This document shows positions 12,794 through 23,862 of a stretch of DNA of 64,000 bases, in pieces. Every line of letters begins with the position of its first letter. Position 1 is the first letter of the stretch. Source of the stretch: Eumeta japonica (taxonomy: Eukaryota; Arthropoda; Insecta; Lepidoptera; Psychidae); NCBI GenBank assembly GCA_005406025.1, contig BGZK01001320.1:62001-126000 (forward strand), written 5' to 3'. Made by a program: the position numbers and the translations under genes. The notes under the pieces are model-generated. The model ran no database searches and had not been told where the DNA came from. It saw nothing but the letters and a program-made list of their open reading frames with translations.

Positions 12794-13303
12794 TTGCCAA
12801 TCGTCAATTTTTTTCCGGCGCACCAAACTCACTACCCGTCCCCTCCATCGATAGGCATGTATGTACTAAATCCCTTTGGTGATCAGCACGTGTTCGCGGG
12901 GGCATACACAAAAATCCTTTTTCCGATTTCAATTCGTACTCCTCTCTCTCCCCTCCCCCTCTGCCGTTGTCGTCCCGTCACGGTCGTCGGAACGCTGAAA
13001 GAAAAGTATTCAAGGTGGGAATCCATTCGTCATTGTCAGCAGCACCGCAAAAGGGATACATTATTTGATATAATTACGGTAAATATAGCGAATTCGTTGT
13101 ATTCTTTATCATATCGCTCTCTTATTTATGCGTGCACGCCTATATTTAAATGTCATTCTAATCCTTTTGCCTACGTGCTAAATGCTATACTTGTGTTACT
13201 TATGTTGCAGATATTTACGTATAAGGTCGGGGAATACGTTTTTTCGTATTTTATGTACAAATTCAAGATATTTTTTTATCATATTCTATTTACATTCATA
13301 TAA
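12794..13303 (+). other. 169-codon open frame of unknown status
   Basis: This is one of the longest uninterrupted frames in the window. It starts at ATG and ends with a hydrophobic, aromatic-rich C-terminal third (residues about 125-169) that could form a membrane segment. I recognise no domain. The DNA is not flanked by obvious splice sites or a promoter, and the 3' end abuts the mariner relic. It could be chance, but 169 open codons is long for DNA this AT-rich. Treat it as an unproven ORF. Confidence 0.15.
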
Positions 13304-14473
13304 TTATAATGTATATATGGCAGTTTGTTCAACAACTTGTTGGCGTTATGTAGGTGGTGATATAATCCTGTCGCTGTAGAAATGTTGGGACTTCTGATCA
13401 AAAAACTGACACAAGTAATTTTTGAAAATCCTCTTTTGATGATAACCTAATATTATATAAAGAGTATTGAAGAGACCGGAAACAGGTGAAAATCTGAGGG
13501 TGCAAGGTCAGGGTTATGTGGTGGATGCATTAACACTTACCAACCAACTCTCTCAATATTTGCTAAGCGGTCTGATGTGATGTGTGTGGTCTGATGTTAT
13601 CAAGGTGAAAAACCCCACCTCTTTTGTTGATCAATTCTGGGCGTTTTTTCTTTACTTATTGCTTGGGTCTCATCAGCTATTGGCAGTAGAGATCCAAAAT
13701 TGACGGTTTTACCGGATGGTAAAAGCGCATAATGAATGATGACCTTCAAATCCCATCACACACATAGAATCAACTCATTGCAAGTTGTTAATTCGGGTTT
13801 CGCTATTCTGTGGAGGTTGCTTGCCTTTTATCTAAGGTTTTTTTTTGCATTGTCTTGTCTTAGGTAATCCATTTTTCATCATCAGTGATAAATCTTAACG
13901 AAACTGTTTTGGTTTCGATGCATTTCAAGAAAATCAAAAATGAGCATATGATTCATTAGATCAGTTTCAGTGAGCTCGTGTGGTACTCAATTTCCGTATC
14001 AAGCTTTTTTCAAATAAGTCAAAACTGTTTTGTCGTCAAATCCCAGCTTTTCAGATATGTCGTAAGAACTAATATGTCAATCTTGCTTTACTTTTTCCAA
14101 AAATGGTATCGACTTTATCCGTAACAGGTCGATTAGAGCGAGGTTCATCTTTGATAACAAAATTACCTGATTGAAAACGCTTGAACCAGTTTTGTGCTAT
14201 TCTTATCGACACTGCATTAGGTCCATCAATGTTAGAAATTTGTTTTGCATCTTGTGTTGCATTTCTCCCTTATTCGTAATAAAACTTCAAAATGTATCGA
14301 ATTTTGGATAGAAAAAAAATGCAGAACACCGTTTTTATTTTTGTCTTTTTTTTTTAAATAGCATCTATTTAATGGTATCAAAACTAGCCAGATACAAACA
14401 GGGCAACAAAAGAGACTTTACTGCAACTTTTTCACTTATAAAATACAAAAAAAAAACTTTTTCCCTGACCTAA
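13300..14473 (-). mobile_element. mariner (irritans-like) element relic
   Basis: On the minus strand a TTAGGTC terminal-repeat start lies near 14473, and an untranslated leader is shared with the copy at 44030. The transposase frames follow: a helix-turn-helix region with NGPNAVSIRIAQNWFKRFQS-type residues (about 14170-14230), a linker with RPVTDKVDTIF (about 14105-14145), and DDEKWI for the first catalytic Asp block (about 13870). HLDNIRPHTS near 13600 corresponds to the second catalytic block, followed by QQVVEQTAIY at the C-terminus (about 13320). Several stops and frameshifts are present. It is nearly full length but inactive, and the 3' terminal repeat was not located. Confidence 0.85.
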
Positions 14474-14489
14474 GATAACTGCTTATAAT

Positions 14490-14665
14490 GTGTTTTCGTC
14501 AGGATGGACACAGAACAAACTTTTTCGTTCATGATATCGAGCGATGTTTTTTTTTTAAATCATGACCCCAATCGTGACCCCGATGAAGGTCTATACAATT
14601 AGATTTTAGCATGATTTATTAATTTCCAGTTCGACCATAATATCTGCCACAACGAAAAAAAGAAA
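14490..14665 (+). repeat. dispersed repeat, copy 2
   Basis: Partner of 12560-12735, with the same block order and orientation, placed directly outside the 5' end of the mariner relic. Confidence 0.55.
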
Positions 14666-16015
14666 TCTTATTCGAATAACACGTAAAAATGACGAGCACT
14701 CATAATTATCTGATTGGTTCTGTAATTCTTGAATTTATTTAATTTGGTGTAATATTAATGTAGATAATAATAAAACGGTGAATTAGTCTTTTTAAATGCG
14801 AAATCAAATTGCTATATATTAAATTGAATTTTGACGGAAAATAAAAATTACTATTGTTTGACAACAAATAATGTCTTGTATTTAATTTAATAAAAATTGT
14901 TTTCAATTTATCAAATCAATTAAATTAAATTAAATTAAAAACTAAAACTTATTTTCTAAAGAAAATCTCAACTTTAGAAGATAGTTACAATGATATCATA
15001 CAATAAAATCCTTTGTATGATATCATTCTTTAATTTTCATAATTTAATACTATGAAATTAAAAAACACGATTTATTATAAAAAATAAATTACAGTATTGA
15101 TAGACACCACACAATCTGTATTACTATTACCTATAAATCTGTCGCGTCTGCCTGTATTTCAATTTTATTTTGTAAATTTCGCGATGGATTATCGTTTTAC
15201 AATTGACTCCAATTCTACTATTTTTTTAATTTACGTCTCTCCGTTTGTCTGTATGTCCTTTTAGAACTCCAGAACGGCTTGATTGAGCGTGATGAAAATT
15301 AGTACACAGAAGAACATGTGATTACGCACACGACCAACTAACATCTGCCTGTCTGGCTGCGTGTGTGCGTGTTTGTGCTTGTGTGTTCGTGTGCGTTTGG
15401 GTGTACCTGTGCGTGAGCATTGTACCTGTATGTGAGTGCGTGATCATGTGCATATGCATGCGCTTATACGTGTACGAATTTGTGAGTCATAATTTTATTA
15501 TAGTTTCCGATGATTGATAGGTTATATAAATCTTTTATTTAATCCGTTATCATTTAGTCTAAAACAAAAGAAGTATTTGGTTGTCATTTGTTTATAATAA
15601 TATTGTAAAGACGTAAAGTTTGAAATTTGTAGATTCAGGTGTAAGATGCAAAATTACTGATCCGATTCCAAAAAATTCTGTCATTAGCAAGAAGCTATTA
15701 TTCTGATTCCAGAGTGCAATAAGCTATTTTAATTCTGATAAAAATGTATTTTCAGTAAGAAATCACAATAACAGTAACTGAAGTAAAAAAAAAACACGTT
15801 TGGTCGATTTATCGGCGTGCGCTGCCTAAATGGTACGAAATAAAGAAGTAAAGTGTACATCAAAAATATTAACCTTTAATGACTTAACAAATAAATACAC
15901 GACACCACATATCCATATTTAATATTTCAGCTACAGAAATGATTTTTTTGTTGAAAGCGAAAGAGGTTATCAAGTGCGTTTTATGAATTCTTATAAAAAC
16001 AAATAACTTAATCAG
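14666..16015. other. AT-rich stretch with a hairpin and TG-rich low complexity
   Basis: Holds a perfect 15-bp inverted repeat at 14989-15027 (annotated separately), a CTGTTTGTCTGT-type tract with a CCAGAACGGCTTGAT motif (about 15235-15290), and an imperfect TG-rich tract at 15356-15465. No gene was seen. Confidence 0.5.
14989..15027. repeat. perfect 15-bp inverted repeat
   Basis: AATGATATCATACAA at 14989-15003 pairs exactly with TTGTATGATATCATT at 15013-15027 across a 9-nt loop. It may be the core of an AT-rich MITE or a chance cruciform. Confidence 0.8.
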
Positions 16016-16315
16016 TATAGAGCGGTAGCGGCTAGGTGGTCAAGGCTCGGCTTGGGATCAGAAGGTATCGGGCTCGATCCTGACTGCGGCCGAACGACCG
16101 ATGAGCTTCTAACCGGAGTCGTCGTAAACACACGCCGCGTGCCTCCGAGAGCACAGCCTTCGCCGCGGCCGTGGTGGTCGCACCGCGCCGGCCGTCCGCA
16201 CCGCCCGCGCCCGCACGGGGCTGGGAGGAGGGCTCGAGGGTCGAGTCCGTTCATCTGGAGCATGGTGATGAATGACGCGGGCGGGTGTGCCACGACAGTG
16301 GTGTGAATGAAGCTT
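16016..16315 (+). repeat. tRNA-derived SINE with a GC-rich body
   Basis: The head GGTAGCGGCTAGGTGGTCAA (A-box-like) and GGTATCGGGCTCGATCCTGA (B-box-like) has tRNA promoter spacing. It is followed by CGACCGATGAGCTTCTAA, a core also seen in the SINEs at 22690-22906 and 57300-57505. The middle is unusually GC- and CpG-rich for this window (16130-16240). Overlapping ORFs on both strands are artefacts of this composition. Confidence 0.65.
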
Positions 16316-16699
16316 GACGCAAAAATCGGTATGGAAATTTCATGGATAAGGAGTTCGATTTTTAAAATATATTAATTGATGGAATTGTTTATTAAACAGC
16401 GTAAAACATAAATGGCAAGTTTATGATTATAAGACTTCCGAAATTATAATCCGTTTGAAATTAAATTTGATCAGATGATAGTATGATGTAAATATCCAAT
16501 AAGAAATAATTTTCGGAAAGTCACTTTTTATCGAAGTAAAAGGGGGTGACTTTTGCAAGAATTTTTTTATGGAGTGGGGTACGATTTTATTTGGTATAAA
16601 TATTGTTTTTAAAAATCACTTGATCATCTTTCACAGTTAGGTCATGGCGGGAGTAGGGTTGTATAATGTATAAAAATTAGTGGGTATTTTGTTCGTCTT

Positions 16700-17170
16700 T
16701 TTCGTATTCTTACTATTCATACAAATTACTGGACCGATTTTTAAAAATTATTAAGAAATTTTTATAGTTGGTTTTGTTTCCATTTGCATGTTGCTGCTAT
16801 TACAGATTCTACAAAAATTCTTAATGAAATTTTAGAGTCAGTTTTGTATTAATTTGCATATAAGTGCTATTACAGATCCTAAAAATTCATCCACGTACAA
16901 AAAACTACATTATCTCCGATTAATATAGCCTAAATTTTATTTTTAACACTAGACCCGTTCAAATCGGAACCAAAATCAAAATCGAGATCGACAGACATCG
17001 ATATCGACAACGGCACCGAGATCGGAATCGATAATGAGGTAAACAGCATCGATACCGGGATTAAAACCGAGCGGATAGCGGTCGGAATCACGATTAAAAT
17101 CGTTATCAGTCTATATATAAGATGATGGTGATTCATTATATGTCCACGCGTGCGGAGCTGGGGTGCGGTC
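16700..17170 (+). mobile_element. Helitron-like non-autonomous repeat with AATCG hexamer array, copy 1
   Basis: Begins with the TACTGGACCGATTTTTAAAAA-type leader, then twice GCTATTACAGAT.CTA.AAAA, then an array of degenerate ATCGRA hexamers (16965-17105). It ends with CCACGCGTGCGGAGC...GGTCTAG followed by T. The same order of parts occurs at 61090-61597. A CG-rich hairpin-like tail ending CTAG|T is the expected Helitron 3' end. The class call is an inference from that tail and from similar lepidopteran repeats. Confidence 0.5.
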
Positions 17171-17269
17171 TAGTATTATGCATAAAATATGAGTTAATGC
17201 AGCACCCGAAAGAAAAATAAAAAGATCGACATAAAGTAACTGTCACAAAATGAAAACGCTGAGATATAC

Positions 17270-17560
17270 CAACGGACCGTGCGAGTCCCGGGCGCCGCGC
17301 CCACCGCGGGCCGGCGCGGTCGTCCGCCCGCCCGCGAGCGGACGGGAGTCGACGTCGGCGAATTAGGCCTTACTCCCCCCTCTGCCCGCGTCCGCCGGCC
17401 CAGTCGGCGCGGGCAGAGGGGGGGAGCGCGTGACGGCCACGCGGCGTGTGCGCTCGGAACCAGAGAAGTTTCCGATTCGACGTTCACGACCGATTCCAAA
17501 GAGAAACTGACCGAGGATGTCTACCTGCGGATACGTGCTGTGCGACAAGTGAAGAGATAA
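17270..17560. other. GC/CpG-rich island with a 16-bp inverted repeat
   Basis: About 200 bp is very GC-rich in otherwise AT-rich DNA. CCCCCCTCTGCCCGCG (17375-17390) pairs perfectly with CGCGGGCAGAGGGGGG (17408-17423). Frames are open on both strands here because stop codons are rare in GC-rich sequence. No homologous domain was seen. It may be a repeat body like the SINE at 16016 or a regulatory island. Confidence 0.5.
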
Positions 17561-17589
17561 AATTTGATTAATATATTTTAATTTTGCCC

Positions 17590-18470
17590 CAGAAACCAAT
17601 TATTTAGTGATTCCAGAGGAAGCGTTTCATAATACGGTTCTATATTCTTGAACTATTCTTTTACTTATTCTGGTCTAGCGGTTTTTGGAAGAACGCATAT
17701 TCTATCTGATGTCTCTTTATATTATTATACACAAGTGCTTAAAATCTTTCAATGCCAATAGCTGGAGGCGCATTAGATGCGTTTTGATTTTTCTGCATGA
17801 ATTAGACATTTTGTGACTTTGATTAAAGTCTGCGATTGAAAGCGTATAATGACAGATTGTCATATTAATCTTTTCTTAATGCACTCATTTAGGGTAGTTT
17901 TCAAAGTACTTCGAACTTTCAGACACTAATGCATCAGAAACATGGCATATTGCATTTATAGCCTGCCAAACAATATATTGTTTATAGACTTTTCTTTAGG
18001 AATGACTCGGTCTTCATAATTAATATTTTGACGATTAAATGTATGAAAAAAAGATAGATTTCCCGGAATAGCTCTGGGGTCCAGTGGTACATTAGTTACG
18101 TCAGCATCAAGAATTTTTTTTTTAAATTTTCATATGGTCTAACATAAGATTTTCTACGTCCCTTCATTGCTCTGATAATTTGACCTTGATAATAATTTGG
18201 TGCCAATAATTTCGAATGTGCTTTCATACCCAGGATCTGCAAGTTTATTCTCGATACAGTAGACTTCTTCAGTTAATGTTTATGCGCTAAATTGCGGTCC
18301 GATATAAGTGAAGTTTGTTCGAATAGACGCTCTATACGCTCTATATTAATATTGCTTGGAGTAGCCTTGTCAGCTGGCCGACCATAAATTCGTTTGAATA
18401 TTGTACCTTCTGTATCCTCGCGTCTGCTAACTATCCGATAATAACTACTGGGTCGAATAATTTCTTGAGA
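17590..18470 (-). mobile_element. Tc1/mariner-superfamily DDE transposase relic
   Basis: Minus-strand frames, read from 18470 downward, carry HKHQLKKSTVSRI-type helix-turn-helix residues (about 18240-18280). They continue with TNVPLDPRAIPG and a YEDRVIPKEKS block (about 17985-18110), in the order of the first catalytic region of insect IS630/Tc1-like DDE proteins. A VSDALVSESS segment (about 17920-17950) and an APPAIGIERF.AL block (about 17740-17790) follow; the latter is the usual N-V-P-x-R-x-I-E-x-F-W region near the third acidic residue. Many stops and frameshifts are present, and catalytic positions are not intact. It is recognised by order of motifs only, so the exact family is uncertain. 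Confidence 0.6.
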
Positions 18471-20430
18471 AAAATGAGTAACGGTGGCGGATTCACCATT
18501 TCATCGATAAAACTGAATTTAATGAATCGCAAATATGATATGTCCTTGTCACTTTATTTTAGAAACGAAACGGCAATAACAAGAAAAAATATTATAAACA
18601 ACACATTATTGCACTAATCATTAGGCGAAAGCATTTTATTCACCCTATTGTCAGCAATTATTTCCATCATTGTACTCTCATTAATATACGAAAATGGGAA
18701 AACTTACATACAATCGTACAGAATATTTAATGACAATTGTTTCTGTAACATTCAACAAATGATTCAATAATCAAAGTAGCTTAAGTAATTGATTGTGTCA
18801 ATCAGTTCTGCAAAATTTAAAAATACAAATCACTCATAAAAAAAATCATCGATTTAGCCTTTTTTTATTAGCTTAAGAATTACAGCAAGTAGTTTGCTAT
18901 TGCAAATAGATGTCTCATTCGGTATCGTTAAATTATAATTAGTAAAAAAATGTTTAACAATAGACCAAGGGGACTTTCACAAATAGTGGCGACCTCTAGT
19001 ACTAAGTGTTTGATATTTATCGTGAATATATTTTTTTAATCAAATATAATTCTATGTGGCCAAGTGCCTACCAAATAGTTGAAATTTGTCTCTGTTTATT
19101 GGAAATCCTTTAGATATATAATGAAAATTATCAAATAATGTAATTTGCAAAACTTTAACTGTAAGATTTAACAGACCATCTATATCTGCCTAAACAATCA
19201 CTTTTACAATTTGCCATTCTATATCTTTTTTCATCTGCATGCCTACGACTCGAGACGTGAAATGTTAATTCTAAAATCATATATTCCATTGTGTGCGTAG
19301 AGATTAATACAGTGAAAATATAGGTCACTGCATTTGTATTAAAAATAACACACCACTTTTTAGATAGTTAATCAAATTTGTTGTTTCTCACAGCAATCTA
19401 TACAGATGATTTCTAAGCTTTCAGAAATACATAAAGTGTGTGTGTGTCTTGTGTGTATGCGTGTGTGACCTATTAATTGAACTGAGTATCCAGTTTCACA
19501 ACGGTAAGAACTATTTCGCTCAACTTTGTATTACTTATCAATGGCAGAAATCACGAGCTCTAATCCGACTCCTCAATAGAAAATTAGGGAGATTAATGAG
19601 CGACCTGGGGAGAAAATGGAACTTTAAAGTTCATAAAATTAAATACGTGTGAAAAACGCGTCAAGTGCACTAAGTAGAAAAAGGACAATTTACGTTTGAC
19701 AAATTGCATCGTACCTCGGTTACGGCACGAGACAACCTCTGAGGGAGGAAAATAAAAGGATTTCGAGTACCGTAAAATATAAGAACATTAAGAACTTTCC
19801 TTTCAGGAGAAAGCTCGACTGAAAGTTTCAGTTTTATGCACGAAGGCTTTCGAGGTGGAGGCGCGCGCGCCGCCCCCCTCCAATCGCTGTTCGATTTTAG
19901 AGAGTGCGTGTTTTAGAGAGGGTTTTTAAAAAGAGTCGCGTCCACCCCGCACGCCTGTTATCGATGTCGAGAACTACTGAATTCTACTTCTTTATGGTCC
20001 TCGCTCGCAAGTATGCGCTGGGCTAGGTCGACAATGTTGTGCATTTTATTTGTGTCGTTTGTATTCATAGGAAAATAAGGACGAATTGTGAATGAATTTT
20101 TCATGCATCTACTATGTATGTATGGATTTTATTGTACAATAGTCTTTAGCATAATATAAGTGAGCAGAGGCGATTTTCGTATTGGATTAGTTTAGTTTTT
20201 TTTTTCATTTGTTATAGATGATGTGTATATATAGATGAGATAAAATTTTAATGTCTTTAATTATGCGTACTTGCAGAAATTGAATGAAGAACGACGGTAG
20301 TTCACAACAATATTTTTTTGTTGTTTGAACAATAAATTTCTTTTTTAAATCAATAATAAAGGAAATCCCGGACAACAATATTTTCGGAGGGCAAACGAGC
20401 ATGTGCGCAACTCTAGAGGAGATCCCAGTG
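18471..20430. other. intergenic stretch, nothing recognised
   Basis: AT-rich, with a GTGTGTGT-rich spot near 19436-19465 and a CpG-rich patch (AGGCGCGCGCGCCGCC) near 19858. No coding or mobile sequence recognised. Confidence 0.45.
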
Positions 20431-20439
20431 TTGGCCAGT

Positions 20440-20550
20440 CTTTTGGGTGTGGAGAGGGAAATGTAGTTTTGAAGGGGGGAGTGGAGTGATTGAGAGAGGA
20501 GTGGAGTGTTGGAAGGGGGTGGGATGGAGTAATGGAAAGGGGAGTGGGCT
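20440..20550 (+). repeat. G-rich low-complexity minisatellite
   Basis: Repeated units of GGAGTGGAGTG and GGAAGGGGGTGGG type. The final TAATGGAAAGGGGAGTGGG resembles the end of the repeat at 42108-42240. Confidence 0.6.
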
Positions 20551-20641
20551 ACTGGAACTCTCGTTCACCAGACCAAACGCAACAGCAGAAATTGTTATTT
20601 CAAGTCTCTACTTCATGAGAATATGATATTTCGTCGATCGA

Positions 20642-20795
20642 GCAAGGGCGGATCCAGCCTTCGAGTCAGGGGGGTCATACATACGGTGTTCGGTCAGGAC
20701 TGGCTCTAATTCGATTACAACAGTAAGACAAAAACCCAGCCCAGGAGGGGTCACGATTCCCGTGACGTTCCACCCTCAACCAGCCACTGCTATCG
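20642..20795 (+). repeat. TIR-type repeat, plus-strand copy
   Basis: Opens with GCAAGGGCGGATCCAGCC and closes with ACCAGCCACTGC. It is the inverted partner of 4347-4490, sharing the central GGCTCTAA, GTAAGAC, CCAGCCC and CACGATTCCC blocks. No coding capacity. Confidence 0.5.
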
Positions 20796-22266
20796 AGCCG
20801 ATCCATTTTTGTGCTACAGCCAACATGACCGTAGCGTGGCTCTACCACGATTTAGATTTTTTTTTAAAATTTAGATTTATTAATTAAAAAGAGTGTAAGT
20901 AATAAGCACAACATACGAAATGTTACGTTTACCTTCCAATTGCAAATAAATTATCCAACGGTCCCATTACAGAAGCATCTTAATTGAATCTCTGGATAGA
21001 AGGTTGGATTAATTTATGACATAAATTTATTTGATGTCCGCAGCATAATTTACCAGCGAAAGTAAATTCGTGTCTAACCCCCGAGGAGAGTTGAATAAAT
21101 GAACAGTGAAATTCGAAATGTACGCGAGAAACGTAACGTCGCGAAATGCGATAGAGTACAAAATGCTCTATCGTTGAGTAGTGGCTTTTCGTGACAGTGA
21201 ATTATACGAAAAAGATAAATATACACCTTCCCTTTTTTTTTCTTCATCTTTTTCTTATTCGAGCAGTCCGCGACAATATTCACGTCGATATGTTCACGAA
21301 AATACATAATTGTATGTTTTCTTAGGCGAAAATAAATGAGTTGAATATTCTTATATATTCTTTCACCTTCGTGATGTATATTCGAAAATGTAATTTTCTA
21401 GAGTGATCGACGGCTACGATATAAAGGATAGAAAAAATATATACTTTGTTCGCAAGGCGCACATACAAACTGTTACGGATTCATAATTTTTTTATGGGTG
21501 ATTGTCCTTGATGACAAATCCTTGCAAGCTTTATGAATTGAATAAATAGTAAATGGATTTTTTTTTTAATTTTTTCCTCGGAAAATATTTTCGTGCAAGT
21601 TTTATTTATTGAAGGTATTCGTAGTAAGCGTTTTAAAATAAATAAAGCAATTAAATAGTTTTTCACTGTTATGAATCTTTTATACACTTAGTATAACTAA
21701 TATTGTTATTAATAATCAACTCCATGAGAAGTAAGTATTGAGATATATCGATTAATTAATCAATGTGTTTTCTGTTTTTCATATTTTTGCTTCACTGTGT
21801 CTGTTTTCAAATTTTGTGTTTTTCTTTTTTCTATCACTGGTGACGTGCTAGATGTTGAGCATTTCGTTTGAGTCGATAGTGTCGACTGAGTTTCAATTAA
21901 TATTTTACAAATTTCTTTGCAGTATGAAATCGAAATTATACCTACGTAAAACCGATAATATGATAAGCATATTTTTGAGCTATCCTTTTCAATAAACAAT
22001 ATCTGTATACGCACAATTGCGTGATTTCAAAAGCATATATTTCACACATGTAATATGGATTATTTTCCTGATTGATTTCGGTCTTAATTTATTTACAGCA
22101 TCCGCCAAACAACTTTGGCCGTGTGAAGTTAGACGCGGATGTATGACTGCGCAGGCGCCGTCGTGTATACCTACTGAGCTTTCTTCGGGGGTTCGTATTT
22201 TTAATACAGCCTGCTGTGATATTTAAATTAGGCCGGGAATATTATTTTACAAATTGTTTATGAGAC
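20796..22266. other. AT-rich intergenic stretch, nothing recognised
   Basis: Short ORFs only. No domain or repeat identified. Confidence 0.45.
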
Positions 22267-22470
22267 TAAGAGCCTCTTCCACCATCTATCTCTTTTTCTG
22301 ACATTTAACAAAAAGTCACCTTTGAGATAAAATTTGCGTTCCACGTCTTTCTTTTGACGGGTTTTAGATAGTACTACGTTTGTAAGGAGGACGTGGAGCA
22401 CAAATTTCGCTTTAAAAGTAACTTTTTGTTAAATGTCAGTTTAAAAGGAGATGGTGGGAGTAGGTTTTAA
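22267..22470. mobile_element. palindromic MITE, copy 2
   Basis: About 204 bp that folds on itself almost end to end. CCACCATCT.TCT.TTT, GACATTTAACAAAAAGTCAC and GTTCCACGTCTTTC on the left mirror GGAGGACGTGGAGC, GTAACTTTTTGTTAAATGTC and GGAGATGGTGGGAG on the right. It is the same family as 30-225, and its arms are better matched than those of copy 1. Confidence 0.7.
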
Positions 22471-22689
22471 AATATTTAGAACTTTTTCTCCTTGACACAT
22501 CAACATAATATAAACAATCCATTAAAATGCAAAAACATATGCATTCAACAAAATCAATTGAATGTTAATGTCCGTCAGTCGTGTTATACGGTCTGGTATT
22601 TATTAAATGTCGTCGTATCAAGTATTCCATCATACCACTGCGAATGCATATCCTCTTGCAATTTTATTTTTTCATATTGCTTGTTTTAG

Positions 22690-22906
22690 ATCTTATACGC
22701 TACACCTAGTGCTGGTCGGGGGTTGATGAAGGTCTTTATCATCAATGCGATGATATCCGAAGGCTTAATGTGTCCTCCGAAGCACGGAGCGTGTGATATA
22801 ATCTGACCTAATATAAGAACTCATCGGTCAATTCGCCAGCGGTGGGAACAGAATCTGGTATTGTCCGATTCAAAAACGACGTCTTGACCACTGGGCTATC
22901 ACCCCT
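22690..22906 (-). repeat. tRNA-derived SINE
   Basis: On the minus strand the head GATAGCCCAGTGGTCAAGAC (A-box-like) is followed by TTTGAATCGG (B-box-like). The core TTGACCGATGAGTTCTTA and GGACACATTAAGCCTTCGGA then follow. The same core order is found in the copy at 57300-57505. It is a decayed but clearly structured SINE. Confidence 0.6.
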
Positions 22907-22959
22907 CATGTTATAATAAATTATTATAATAAATTATTATAATAAATTATTATAACATG
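22907..22959. repeat. near-palindromic TTATAATAAAT array
   Basis: CATG, then alternating TTATAATAAA/TTATTATAATAAA units, then CATG. The 53 bp reads almost the same on both strands and directly abuts the SINE head. Confidence 0.75.
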
Positions 22960-23519
22960 TTGCCAACGAAAATGCAGACAAACGAACGCATGTTCTTTTA
23001 CATTTCAATTGTGCTGCCAATGGAATAACGTTGAGGCCAAGCCGTTTGCGTTCAATCATACTTTCCGAAAGTTTGATAAAAACATAATACTTTTACTACA
23101 GACTGGGAAAAAATGTAAAATCGTTCTGTTCCTTTGTTTACGCTTTTTTTTTTGAATAATTAGATTTTTTTTATTCTTTTTGTATTATTTTTTTGCATAA
23201 TTAGATTTAGCGTTTTTGAAATAGCTGCTGGTAGTAAATGTATTGATGACAAATAAATGAATATAATCCAGATGTTTGTATATATGAGATAGTTAAACTC
23301 CGACATCGTTTTTTTGATAATCGCTCAAATCATGTTTTGTGAAGGGAAAAGTGTTTATATTATGACTGTTAGCATTTGTCCCCGACTTCGTCTGCCTGTT
23401 TGAACTATTATAGGGAATTCCTACATTTATTCTAAAAATATTTTCATTCATAGAAAGCCAGACTGTTAACTAATATAGCTTGTATTTTATTTTAATACTA
23501 GTATTTATCTGGTTTCGTA
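22960..23519. other. AT-rich intergenic stretch, nothing recognised
   Basis: Poly-T tracts and short ORFs only. Confidence 0.45.
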
Positions 23520-23862
23520 CAAATTGTGGTTGGGCACGGTCTTCAATTAAAAGCGCGGAGGGGAGCAGAATTGAGAGCTGGAACGGGGATTGAGAGTAAG
23601 ATCGATCAATCAAGAAGATTTTTCATAGAATACTCAAGGGGCAAACAAACAGGCGAGCGATCAAAGGGTAGATGGTCACCGCCGCCCATGGACACTTGCA
23701 ATCTTAGCGTAGTTAGCAGTACGTGGCCGGCCTCTCGGGTAGAAAGATGAAGACAAGTGGGTCACAGTATGGTTCTACTACAATAGATGAATAAATATAT
23801 TCTAAGTCCAAGCGGGAAAAACCGCGGGCGGTAGGCTAGTAGTATATTAGGAGTGTAAACGA
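23520..23862 (+). repeat. composite repeat ending in a Helitron-like tail
   Basis: Contains a short ATCG/GAGAGT hexamer-like tract (23575-23605) and then GTAGATGGTCACCGCCGCCC, a block repeated at 42142. It closes with AAAACCGCGGGCGGTAGGCTAG followed by T, resembling the CG-rich 3' ends at 17147 and 61575. Probably nested relics of two families. Confidence 0.4.

Noticed and set aside
16012..16306. Overlapping open frames on both strands
   Set aside because: They lie inside a GC-rich tRNA-derived SINE, where stops are rare on either strand.
17194..17599. Three overlapping Arg/Pro/Ala-rich frames
   Set aside because: They reflect the GC-rich island. Both strands are open and no domain is recognisable.
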